DNA of 64,000 bases, taken from NCBI RefSeq assembly GCF_001423485.1, contig NZ_LMOD01000001.1, positions 130,617 through 194,616 on the forward strand. The letters run 5' to 3'. The stretch is from Microbacterium sp. Leaf320 (lineage in GTDB: Bacteria > Actinomycetota > Actinomycetes > Actinomycetales > Microbacteriaceae). This document shows positions 47,064 through 55,144 of the stretch, in pieces (position 1 is the first letter of the stretch; the number at the start of each line of letters is the position of its first letter). The translations under genes were made by a program, and so were the position numbers. The notes under the pieces are model-generated. The model saw only the letters and a program-made list of their open reading frames with translations. It made no database searches and was not told the origin of the DNA.

Positions 47064-48560
47064 TCAGTTCTTGCCGAAGGTCGGGTTGTGGGCGCCGCCG
47101 AGCGTGATGTGCACGCTCTGCTGGTCGGTGTAGAAGTCGATCGAGCGGTAGCCGCCCTCATGACCGAGACCTGAGGCCTTGACTCCGCCGAACGGGGTGC
47201 GCAGGTCGCGGACGTTGTTGCTGTTCAGCCACACCATGCCGGCCTCGACGGACTGCGCGAAGTTGTGCGCCCGCTTCAGATCATTGGTCCAGATGTAGGC
47301 GGCGAGGCCGTACTTCGTGTTGTTCGCGAGCGAGAGCGCTTCCTCGTCGGAGTCGAACGGCGTGATCGCGACGACCGGTCCGAAGATCTCCTCCTGGAAG
47401 ATGCGGGCGTCGGGGGAGACATCGGCGAACACGGTCGGGGCGACGAAGTTGCCCGTATCGAACCCCTCGGGGCGGCCGCCACCGGCGACGAGGCGGCCCT
47501 CGGTCTTGCCGATCTCGACGTAGCTCATCACCTTGTCGTAGTGCTCGGGGTGCACGAGCGCGCCGACCTCGGTCGCGGGGTCGTGCGGGTAGCCGACCTT
47601 GACCCGCTTCGCCTGCGCGGCGTAGCGCTCGACGAACTCCTCGTAGATCGAGCGCTCGACGAGGATGCGGGATCCTGCGGTGCAGCGCTCGCCGTTGAGC
47701 GAGAAGACGCCGAAGATGGTCGCGTCGACCGCGGCCTCGAGGTCGGCGTCGGCGAAGACCACGGCGGGTGACTTGCCGCCGAGTTCCATCGACAGGCCCT
47801 TGAGGAACGGAGCCGCGTTGCCGAAGATCAGCTGCCCGGTCGAGCTCTCGCCCGTGAACGAGATGAGCGGCACGTCCGGGTGCTTCACGAGAGCGTCTCC
47901 GGCGTCCTCGCCGAGACCGTTGACGAGATTGAAGACGCCCTGGGGGAGTCCTGCCTCTTCGAAGATCCCGGCCCAGAGCGAGGCTGAGAGCGGCGTGAAC
48001 TCGGCGGGCTTGAGCACGACGGTGTTGCCGGTCGCGAGTGCGGGGCCGAGCTTCCACGACTCGAGCATGAACGGCGTGTTCCACGGCGTGATGAGCCCGG
48101 CGACGCCGATCGGCTTGCGGTTGACGTAGTTCATCTGCTTGCCGGGCACTTTGAAGGCGTCATCGGACTGCGCGACGATCAGGTCGGCGAAGAAGCGGAA
48201 GTTCTCGGCGGCACGACGGGCCTGGCCGAGGGCCTGCGTGATCGGGAGGCCGGAGTCGTACGACTCGAGCTCTGCCAGGCGGGCGTCGCGCGACTCGACG
48301 AGGTCGGCGATCCTGTGCAGCACCCGCGAACGCTCGCGGGGGAGCATCCGCGGCCAGGGGCCCTCCTCGAACGCGCGCTTCGCTGCCGCGACGGCGAGAT
48401 CGATGTCGGCCTTCTTGCCTGCGGCAGCCGTCGTGTAGGTCTTGTTCGTCACCGGATCGAGCACATCGAACGTGTCGCCGTCGACCGAGTCGACGAACGC
48501 GCCGTCGATGTAGTGCTGGATGTGATCGGGGAGGTCTGCGGGGATGCGGGAATCGGTCAT
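47064..48560 (-). CDS. hpaE: 5-carboxymethyl-2-hydroxymuconate semialdehyde dehydrogenase
   Basis: NAD-dependent aldehyde dehydrogenase superfamily, 498 residues. It has the general-base Glu in SMELGGKSP, the catalytic Cys in NGERCTAGSR, and NAD-binding SFTGESSTGQLI. Operon position between hpaD and the GntR gene fixes the likely substrate. ATG 48560 has AGGAG upstream and overlaps the stop of the GntR gene (ATGA). The longer open frame upstream is antisense-like noise over the regulator. Confidence 0.94.
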   Translation of the reverse strand: MTDSRIPADLPDHIQHYIDGAFVDSVDGDTFDVLDPVTNKTYTTAAAGKKADIDLAVAAAKRAFEEGPWPRMLPRERSRVLHRIADLVESRDARLAELESYDSGLPITQALGQARRAAENFRFFADLIVAQSDDAFKVPGKQMNYVNRKPIGVAGLITPWNTPFMLESWKLGPALATGNTVVLKPAEFTPLSASLWAGIFEEAGLPQGVFNLVNGLGEDAGDALVKHPDVPLISFTGESSTGQLIFGNAAPFLKGLSMELGGKSPAVVFADADLEAAVDATIFGVFSLNGERCTAGSRILVERSIYEEFVERYAAQAKRVKVGYPHDPATEVGALVHPEHYDKVMSYVEIGKTEGRLVAGGGRPEGFDTGNFVAPTVFADVSPDARIFQEEIFGPVVAITPFDSDEEALSLANNTKYGLAAYIWTNDLKRAHNFAQSVEAGMVWLNSNNVRDLRTPFGGVKASGLGHEGGYRSIDFYTDQQSVHITLGGAHNPTFGKN

Positions 48561-49243
48561 GACTCGTCTCCTGAGTTGTGGTGGGAACGTGCGTGCAGGG
48601 CATCGAGGAAGGCGTCTCTCGTGCGCAGGCGGTGGTTGCGGGCGGCGAGCTCGATCTCGAGCGGGTCGGCGCCCGCACGGATCAGTTCGAGGATCTGCGT
48701 GTGCTCCTCGACGGAGTGCTGAGCTCTGCCGGGGACATAGGCGAACGTGGAATCCCGGATGCCCGAGAGCCGCGCCCACCCGCGGTGGACGAGGTCGAGC
48801 AGATGCGGATTCGGGCACGGTTCGAACAGCAGCGAGTGGAACTGCCGGTTGAGCTCGGTGAACGCGTGGGCGTCGAGGTGGCCGAGCATCTGCGTCATCC
48901 GCTCGTTCACTGCTTCGGCAGCGTCGAGCATCCTGTCGTCGAGCAGGGGAGCCGACAGCGCGGTCGCCGCGCCCTCGACCAGCCCGAGCGTCTGCATGGT
49001 GTGTGCGTATTCGCTCTCGTCGACCAGGGTGACGCGGGCGCCGACGTTGCGCTCGAAGGTCACGAGGCCCTCGGCCTCGAGTCGGCGGATGGCTTCGCGC
49101 ACCGGAACGACGCTCATGCCGAGCTCCTCTGCCAGCGACCCGAGCACGAGCCGGTAACCGGGCCCGAATGTGTGTCCCGAGATCCGCGAGCGGATCCACG
49201 CGTACGCCTGCTCGGATTTGCTGGCGTTCGCGATGGTGCTCAT
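48557..49243 (-). CDS. GntR-family (FCD) regulator of the hpa operon
   Basis: 228 residues. The N-terminal winged HTH is LGSLAEELGMSVVPVREAIRRLEAEGLV, and the helical FCD effector domain has the metal-binding Asp/His set (ELNRQFHSLLF, HTQILELIRAG). Both ends overlap neighbours by ATGA, so it is co-translated with the catabolic genes. It probably represses the operon promoter near 50770-50799 and is relieved by a pathway intermediate. No clear palindrome was identified there. Confidence 0.92.
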   Translation of the reverse strand: MSTIANASKSEQAYAWIRSRISGHTFGPGYRLVLGSLAEELGMSVVPVREAIRRLEAEGLVTFERNVGARVTLVDESEYAHTMQTLGLVEGAATALSAPLLDDRMLDAAEAVNERMTQMLGHLDAHAFTELNRQFHSLLFEPCPNPHLLDLVHRGWARLSGIRDSTFAYVPGRAQHSVEEHTQILELIRAGADPLEIELAARNHRLRTRDAFLDALHARSHHNSGDES

Positions 49244-50721
49244 GACCGCGCTCCCGCGTCGGGTGCCGCACCGGTCGCGGCCTCGTACTTCTCGCGCCAC
49301 GCGGCGTTGAGGGGGAAGAGCCCGTCGACCGGGTGACCGGCGGCGACCTGCTCGGCGATCCAGGCGTCTTCGACCTCCTGGGCGAGCGCGTCGTCCGCGA
49401 CCTGCGCGGCGAGAGCGGGCGGGATCACGATGACCCCGTCGCCGTCGCCCACGATGATGTCGCCAGGCTGCACGGTCGCGCCGCCGCACGAGATGGTGAT
49501 GTCGGAATCCCACGGCACGTGCTTGCGTCCGAGGACCGAGGGGTGCGCGCCCTGAGAGAAGACCGGCAGCCCGATCTCGGCGACCGCGTCGAAGTCGCGC
49601 ACACCGCCGTCAGTCACGACGCCGGCCGCGCCACGGGCGACGGCGCGCAGGGCGAGGATGTCGCCGAGGGTTCCCGTCGTCGCGTCGCCCCTGGCCTCGA
49701 TCACGATGATCTCGCCCGCCTCGACCGCATCGAACGTGCGCTTCTGCGCGTTGTAGCCACCGCCGTGGCTCGTGAAGAGGTCTTCACGGAACGGGACGAA
49801 TCGCAGTGTCTTGGCGGTGCCGACGATCTTGCTGCCGCGGATGTTCGCCGCAACGCCGTCGATGAAGCACGAATGATGCCCCCTCTTTCGCAGCTGCGCC
49901 GAGAGACCGGCAGTCGGCGCCTCGAGCAGCTTGGCGCGCAGTTCGGGGGAGAGGGCGGGTTCGATCGACTCGGCAGGAAGACCCGCCTCTTCGCGGGATC
50001 CCCATGCCTCGGTGCGCTGCAGGTCGTCGACGGCCGGGAGCGACCCGAGGTCGCCGTCGAAGGGAACCTCGCCCTGGGTGACGGTGGTCACCAGCCGTCC
50101 GGACGAGGGGGAGCCCTCGGCATCCGGAGCATCGACCTCGATCTCGACCACGTCACCGGGGACGATCACCGATGATCCCGCGGGAGTGCCGGTGAGGATG
50201 ACATCGCCGGGCTCGAGCGTGAAGTGCTGGGAGAGGTCGGCGACCAGCTGCGCGAGCGGGAAGATCAGCCCGGCGGTCGTGTCGTCCTGGCGCAGCTCGC
50301 CGTTGACCCAGGCGCGGACGCGAAGAGCTGCGGGGTCGACGGTGCGTGCGTCGATGAGCTCGGGGCCGAGCGGCGTGTATCCGTCGCCGCCCTTCGAGCG
50401 GACGTTGGAGCCCTTGTCGTTGGCGCGCAGGTCGTAGAGTCCGAGGTCGTTCGACGCGGTGACCCCGCTGACGTGGGCCCAGGCGTCTTCGAGGGAGACG
50501 TTCCGCGCTGCGGTGCCGATCACGAGGGCGATCTCGCCCTCGAACGCGAGCAGCTCGGTGCCGGCGGGGCGTTCGACGGTGCCGCCGGAGACGCCGACGG
50601 AACTCGACGGCTTGAAGAAGTAGGAGGGGGCTGCGGGCCTGCGCCCTCGCTGATCCGCACGTGAGGCGTAGCTCAGGTGGATCGCGATGATCTTGCCGGG
50701 GCGGGTGATGGATGCCGTCAC
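49240..50721 (-). CDS. hpaG: Fusion: FAH-family isomerase/decarboxylase (HpaG-like) + RraA-like domain
   Basis: 493 residues. The N-terminal half (about 1-225) is a fumarylacetoacetate-hydrolase-fold enzyme (FEGEIALVIG, GDVILTGTPAGSS), as in HpaG. The C-terminal half (about 265-470) is RraA-like: GVVTDGGVRDFDAV carries the Gly-Gly-x-Arg-Asp active site of HMG aldolase/oxaloacetate decarboxylases, and GDGDGVIVIP follows. HpaG in E. coli is a tandem of two FAH domains doing decarboxylation and isomerisation. Here an RraA fold seems to replace one of them. GTG 50721 is used because AGGAGG precedes it and the promoter lies between it and upstream in-frame ATG codons. It is the first gene of the operon. 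Confidence 0.85.
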   Translation of the reverse strand: MTASITRPGKIIAIHLSYASRADQRGRRPAAPSYFFKPSSSVGVSGGTVERPAGTELLAFEGEIALVIGTAARNVSLEDAWAHVSGVTASNDLGLYDLRANDKGSNVRSKGGDGYTPLGPELIDARTVDPAALRVRAWVNGELRQDDTTAGLIFPLAQLVADLSQHFTLEPGDVILTGTPAGSSVIVPGDVVEIEVDAPDAEGSPSSGRLVTTVTQGEVPFDGDLGSLPAVDDLQRTEAWGSREEAGLPAESIEPALSPELRAKLLEAPTAGLSAQLRKRGHHSCFIDGVAANIRGSKIVGTAKTLRFVPFREDLFTSHGGGYNAQKRTFDAVEAGEIIVIEARGDATTGTLGDILALRAVARGAAGVVTDGGVRDFDAVAEIGLPVFSQGAHPSVLGRKHVPWDSDITISCGGATVQPGDIIVGDGDGVIVIPPALAAQVADDALAQEVEDAWIAEQVAAGHPVDGLFPLNAAWREKYEAATGAAPDAGARS

Positions 50722-50769
50722 GGTGCGCCTCCTCGCGCTTTCGTCGACGCCTTGTGCGTCGTATTCGAA

Positions 50770-50799
50770 ATCATATATCATCGTGTCACCCCTCGGCAA
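50770..50799 (-). promoter_or_regulatory. Promoter of the hpa operon
   Basis: On the minus strand TTGCCG and TATGAT are separated by 18 nt, the best consensus promoter in the window. The AT-rich block around ATATATCAT is a likely place for GntR contact. Confidence 0.7.
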
Positions 50800-50861
50800 G
50801 CAACTCGAATCACTCGCGAGCGAGCCGTGACAATGCAGTCACAATCAAAGGAGACACCCCT

Positions 50862-52241
50862 ATGAGCGGGCAGTCACAGGTGGGTTTCACTCCCACCGGA
50901 ACCATCGCGACGACGGCGGACAGGCGCCGAGTCGTCTTCGCCACGGTCGTCGGAACCACCGTCGAGTGGTACGACTTCTTCATCTACGCCACGGCCGTCG
51001 GCCTGGTGTTCGGACAGCTGTTCTTCGAGCCCCTCGGAGCGAACAGCGCCATCGTCGCGTTCGCCACGGTCGGCGTCAGCTTCCTCTTCCGCCCGCTCGG
51101 GGCCTTCCTCGCCGGCCATTACGGCGACAAGCTCGGACGCAAGACCGTGCTGATGTGGACGCTGATCCTGATGGGTGCCGCGACCGCCCTCATCGGTGTG
51201 CTGCCGACATACGACGCGATCGGTGTCGCTGCACCCATCATGCTGGTGTTGCTGCGCATCCTGCAGGGCATCTCGGCCGGTGGCGAGTGGGGCGGCGCGG
51301 TGCTGATGGCCGTCGAGCACGCTCCCAAGGCGAAGCGCGGGATCTTCGGCGCATCGCCGCAGATCGGCGTGCCGCTCGGCCTGCTGCTCGCGTCGGGAGT
51401 GATGGCGCTGATGACGGCGATCGCACCGGGAGATCAGTTCCTGCAGTGGGGCTGGCGCATCCCGTTCCTCCTGAGCGTCGTCCTGATCCTCGTCGGCTAC
51501 TACGTGCGCCGCAAGGTCGAGGAGAGCCCGGTCTTCATCGAGCTCGCGGAGCGCAAGGAGAAGGCGAGCATGCCGATCGTGCAGCTGTTCCGCAAGCACC
51601 TCCTGCTCGTGATCGTCGCTGCACTCGTCTTCGCCGGCAACAACGCGGTCGGCTACATGACGACCGGCGGATACATCCAGGGATACGCCACCAACCCCGA
51701 GGGGCCGATCGGCCTCGAGCGCGGACCCGTGCTGTGGGCGGTCACCGGTTCCGCCGTCACCTGGCTCATCACGACGCTGATCGCCGGATGGCTGTCGGAC
51801 CGCATCGGTCGACGCACCACCTACGTCATCGGCTGGATCCTGCAGCTCGTCGGTGTGTTCACGCTGTTCCCGCTCGTCAACACCGGCGATGTCGGGCTGC
51901 TCTTCGCAGGGCTCGCGATCCTGACGATCGGTCTCGGCTTCACGTACGGACCTCAGGCGGCTCTGTACACCGAGCTCTTCCCTGCGAGCATCCGCTTCTC
52001 GGGCGTCTCGATCTCGTACGCGATCGGGGCGATCGCCGGCGGGGCGTTCGCGCCGACCATCGCGACCGCCATCGTGCAGGCCACCGGTTCGACGCAGGCC
52101 GTCACCTGGTACCTCGCCGGCATGACGCTGCTCGGACTCGTCGCGACCCTGCTGCTGCGTGATCGCTCCGGGATCCCGCTGGGACCGGACCACGAGGAGG
52201 AGCAGTCCGTGAGTCCGATCCGTGGGCTCGCCAAGGTCTGA
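50862..52241 (+). CDS. MHS-family MFS transporter, probably for aromatic acids
   Basis: 459 residues with twelve predicted helices. The metabolite:H+ symporter family signs are GTTVEWYDFFIYATAVGLVFG at the N-terminus, GHYGDKLGRKTVL after helix 2, and GGEWGGAVLMAVEHAP. AAAGGAG precedes ATG 50862. It is divergent from the hpa operon, so uptake of hydroxyphenylacetate or homoprotocatechuate is the natural suggestion. The family also carries shikimate, proline, citrate and other acids. It is followed by a nested inverted repeat. Confidence 0.88.
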   Translation: MSGQSQVGFTPTGTIATTADRRRVVFATVVGTTVEWYDFFIYATAVGLVFGQLFFEPLGANSAIVAFATVGVSFLFRPLGAFLAGHYGDKLGRKTVLMWTLILMGAATALIGVLPTYDAIGVAAPIMLVLLRILQGISAGGEWGGAVLMAVEHAPKAKRGIFGASPQIGVPLGLLLASGVMALMTAIAPGDQFLQWGWRIPFLLSVVLILVGYYVRRKVEESPVFIELAERKEKASMPIVQLFRKHLLLVIVAALVFAGNNAVGYMTTGGYIQGYATNPEGPIGLERGPVLWAVTGSAVTWLITTLIAGWLSDRIGRRTTYVIGWILQLVGVFTLFPLVNTGDVGLLFAGLAILTIGLGFTYGPQAALYTELFPASIRFSGVSISYAIGAIAGGAFAPTIATAIVQATGSTQAVTWYLAGMTLLGLVATLLLRDRSGIPLGPDHEEEQSVSPIRGLAKV

Positions 52242-52256
52242 TCCACATCAGCCGTC

Positions 52257-52348
52257 CACAATTCAGCATCGATGATGGTGCAGGCGATGCGTCGCTCCGG
52301 TTCTTCGGGGGCGACGCATCTGCCGTCTCCCATTCATGCTGAATTGTG
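52257..52348. repeat. 92-bp nested inverted repeat between convergent genes
   Basis: Perfect 13-bp terminal inverted repeats (CACAATTCAGCAT and ATGCTGAATTGTG) enclose an independent perfect 10-bp hairpin (GATGCGTCGC with GCGACGCATC, loop 15 nt). The AT-rich ends differ from the surrounding GC-rich DNA. It may act as a terminator for the MHS gene and the IclR gene, or be a small non-autonomous mobile element. No target-site duplication is evident. Confidence 0.75.
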
Positions 52349-52355
52349 AACGACG

Positions 52356-53057
52356 TCAACCGTCGAGGGCTTCTCGGATCGCCGACGCAGAGCGCCGCAG
52401 ACGCGCCGCGATCTCGGCGTCGTCGAGGTCGGTGGCCACGTGCACGACCGCGATCGCCGCGGGGCGTTGACCGCGGAGAGCGAGCGGGACCGCGACCGAT
52501 TGCACGGTGGGGATGACCTCGTCGTGGCTCGTCGCGTATCCGCGCATGCGCGCCTCGTCGACTTCGGCGCGCAGTGAGCCGCTCGCGTGGTCGGGCCATT
52601 CCGACGCGGTGAGCTGCGTCAGGATCGCCTTGCCCGGTGCGCCGACGGTCACGGAGTGGCGGGCACCCGGGCGCTGGGCGACGCTCGCGATCGCGTGTCG
52701 GGGTTCGATGCTCGCGAGTGTGATGCAGTCGTCTCCGTCGAGAACCCCCAAGAAGCAGGTCATGCCGAGTTCGTTCGCGATAGCGGTGAGCTCGGGGAGC
52801 GCCTCGGCCTGCAGATCGTGCGCGACGCCCGCCGCGAGGGCGGCCATGCGCGGGCCGAGCGTGACGGAGCCCGAGGCGTCGCGCCCGATGAGTCGGTGGT
52901 CTTCCAGCGTGCGCAGCAGCCGATAGGCGATCGAGCGATGCACGTCGAGTCGCCCGGCGATCTCGTCGATCGTGAGGGGGATCCGCGCGTCGGCCAACAC
53001 TTCGAGGATGCGAATGCCGCGGCTGAGGGTCTGCGAGGCCGGAGTGCCTTCGGACAT
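52356..53057 (-). CDS. IclR-family transcriptional regulator
   Basis: 233 residues. The HTH is LTIDEIAGRLDVHRSIAYRLLRTL, and the effector domain has the family pattern with GAPGKAILTQL. It is divergent from an FAD aromatic hydroxylase with two IclR-type palindromes between them, so it should control that gene (repressor or activator) and itself. The inducer is presumably the hydroxylase substrate or product. Confidence 0.93.
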   Translation of the reverse strand: MSEGTPASQTLSRGIRILEVLADARIPLTIDEIAGRLDVHRSIAYRLLRTLEDHRLIGRDASGSVTLGPRMAALAAGVAHDLQAEALPELTAIANELGMTCFLGVLDGDDCITLASIEPRHAIASVAQRPGARHSVTVGAPGKAILTQLTASEWPDHASGSLRAEVDEARMRGYATSHDEVIPTVQSVAVPLALRGQRPAAIAVVHVATDLDDAEIAARLRRSASAIREALDG

Positions 53058-53100
53058 CAGTGCGCTCCCTTGTGTTCGTCGAAGGGTGTCTCTAAGCTGT

Positions 53101-53135
53101 GTTCAATAGTAGAACGTCGTGTTCGAATATAGAAC
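53101..53135. promoter_or_regulatory. Twin IclR operators
   Basis: GTTCAATAGTAGAAC (53101-53115) and GTTCGAATATAGAAC (53121-53135) share the GTTC-N7-GAAC frame and an AT-rich core and start 20 bp apart, about two helical turns. They sit between the IclR gene and the FAD hydroxylase gene. Confidence 0.8.
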
Positions 53136-53189
53136 ACGATTTGTTCGATGGCAACACCTGACAGAGAAGTCCGGAAGGAATCGACGACG

Positions 53190-55061
53190 ATGCAGTTCCA
53201 CCACCACGGCTATGTCTCGGGAGACCCGCGCGTGAAGGATGCCGACGGCATCGGCACAGAACGGCCCGCAGACCTCCCCGACGAGATCGACGTCCTGATC
53301 GTCGGCTCCGGCCCCGCGGGCATGCTGCTCGCCGCGCAGATGTCGCAGTACCCCGATGTCTCCACTCGCATCATCGAGAAGCGTGAGGGGCGTCTGGTGC
53401 TCGGGCAGGCCGACGGCATCCAGCCGCGCAGCGTCGAGACGTTCCAGGCCTTCGGCTTCGCCGAGCGCATCATCGCCGAGGCGTACAACATCGGCTGGAT
53501 GAACTTCTGGGGACCGAACCCCGAGCGGCCGAACGAGATCGTGCGCACCTCGCGGACCGCCGACTATGCCTATGACATCTGCGAGTTCCCGCACCTGATC
53601 GTCAACCAGGCGCGCGTGCTGGACTACTTCGCCGAGGCCGCGGCGAACGGCCCCGGTCGCATCGCCCCCGACTACGGCATCGAGTTCGTGGGGCTGACCG
53701 TGCACGACGAGGGCGAGTACCCGGTCGAGGTCGCGCTGCGATACGTCGCGGGGGAGCGCGCGGGCGAGGAGCGCACGATCCGAACCAAGTACGTCGCGGG
53801 CTGCGACGGTGCGCGCAGTGGCGTGCGTCAGGCCATCGGACGGACGCATGTCGGCGGGAGCGCCGCACACGCGTGGGGCGTCATGGACGTGCTCGTGAAC
53901 ACGGACTTCCCGGACTGGCGCACCAAGTGCGCGATCAACTCGGAGGCGGGCAACATCCTGCACATCCCGCGCGAGGGCGGATACCTCAGCCGGATGTACA
54001 TCGACCTCGGTGAGGTCGCAGAGGATGACGACCACCGCGTGCGGCAGACCCCGATCGAGGAGATCATCCGCAAGGCGAACGCGATCCTGAGCCCCTACAC
54101 ACTGGACGTCAAAGAGGTCGCATGGCACAGCGTCTACGAGGTCGGGCACCGGGTCACCGACGGATTCGACGACGTGATCGACGGGTCGGGTCGCACGCCG
54201 AGGGTGTTCCTCACCGGCGATGCCTGCCACACGCACAGCGCGAAGGCCGGGCAGGGTATGAACGTCTCGATGCAGGACGGCTTCAACCTCGGGTGGAAGC
54301 TCGGTTCGGTGCTGACCGGACGGGCGCCCGAGGCGCTGCTCGCGACCTACGGTGCCGAGCGTCGACCCGTGGCGCAGCAGCTCATCGACTTCGACCGCGA
54401 GTGGTCGACGCTGATGGCGCGCAAGCCCTCGGAGATCACCGACCCCAACGATCTCGCGACGTACTACCTCGCGACGGCGGAGTTCCCCTCCGGCTTCATG
54501 ACGCAGTACACGTCGTCGATGATCACGGGTTCCGATGCGCACCAGGCGCTCGCCGCCGGGTTCCCGCTCGGCAAGCGCTTCAAGTCGGCAGAGGTCGTGC
54601 GGGTGGGCGACGGCAACGTCGTGCACCTCGGCCACCATGCGACGGCCGACGGACGTTGGCGCGTCTACGCTTTCGGCGGTCGAGATGCCGCGACGCTCGA
54701 CGCCTGGGCCTCACAGGCGGGGCCGGCCTTGGCGCGATTCACGCCGGCGGATGCCGATCAGGATTCCGTCTTCGACGTCAAAGCGATCTACCAGCAGCCG
54801 TATGAGGAGGTCGAGGTCACCTCTGCTCCCGCCCTGTTCCAGCCGAAGACCGGTCCGCTCGGGCTCACCGACTGGGAGAAGGTCTACGCGGCCGGGCCGT
54901 CGAAGTGGACGGAGACCGACATCTTCGAGGCGCGTGAGCTGTCGCGGGACGGTGTCGTGGTCGTGGTGCGCCCCGACCAGTACGTTGCGGCCATCCTGCC
55001 GTTGGATGCCGTCGATGAGCTGACGTCGTTCTTCGAGGGAGCACTGCTGCCGGCATCCTGA
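53190..55061 (+). CDS. FAD-dependent aromatic hydroxylase (phenol hydroxylase / 3-hydroxybenzoate 4-monooxygenase-like)
   Basis: 623 residues. The N-terminal FAD fold is IVGSGPAGMLLAAQ, the second FAD motif GDACHTHSAKAGQGMN, and a C-terminal thioredoxin-like phenol hydroxylase domain follows (about 440-620). This combination and length match two-domain monooxygenases such as MobA and phenol 2-monooxygenase. The adjacent hpa operon makes a hydroxyphenylacetate hydroxylation attractive, and no hpaBC is seen here, but 3-hydroxybenzoate or a phenol is equally compatible. AAGGA precedes ATG 53190, preferred over 53148 for the family N-terminus MQFHHHGY. Under divergent IclR control. Confidence 0.88.
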   Translation: MQFHHHGYVSGDPRVKDADGIGTERPADLPDEIDVLIVGSGPAGMLLAAQMSQYPDVSTRIIEKREGRLVLGQADGIQPRSVETFQAFGFAERIIAEAYNIGWMNFWGPNPERPNEIVRTSRTADYAYDICEFPHLIVNQARVLDYFAEAAANGPGRIAPDYGIEFVGLTVHDEGEYPVEVALRYVAGERAGEERTIRTKYVAGCDGARSGVRQAIGRTHVGGSAAHAWGVMDVLVNTDFPDWRTKCAINSEAGNILHIPREGGYLSRMYIDLGEVAEDDDHRVRQTPIEEIIRKANAILSPYTLDVKEVAWHSVYEVGHRVTDGFDDVIDGSGRTPRVFLTGDACHTHSAKAGQGMNVSMQDGFNLGWKLGSVLTGRAPEALLATYGAERRPVAQQLIDFDREWSTLMARKPSEITDPNDLATYYLATAEFPSGFMTQYTSSMITGSDAHQALAAGFPLGKRFKSAEVVRVGDGNVVHLGHHATADGRWRVYAFGGRDAATLDAWASQAGPALARFTPADADQDSVFDVKAIYQQPYEEVEVTSAPALFQPKTGPLGLTDWEKVYAAGPSKWTETDIFEARELSRDGVVVVVRPDQYVAAILPLDAVDELTSFFEGALLPAS

Positions 55062-55071
55062 GCGCCCGCAG

Positions 55072-55087
55072 CATGACACGTGTCATG
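55072..55087. promoter_or_regulatory. Perfect 16-bp palindrome upstream of the ABC-two-component operon
   Basis: CATGACACGTGTCATG is fully self-complementary and lies 58 nt before the ABC ATPase start. ATGACA/TGTCAT arms suit a NarL/DesR-type response regulator such as the one encoded at the end of this operon. Confidence 0.7.
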
Positions 55088-55144
55088 GCAAGGAGATGAC
55101 ACCGCCCTCCGGCGCCGTCGTCGCCGCTCCGGAAGGCTGGAGGC

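Noticed and set aside
50722..50799. In-frame ATG codons upstream as starts of the FAH-RraA gene
   Set aside because: They lie inside the -35/-10 promoter, and GTG 50721 has an AGGAGG site.
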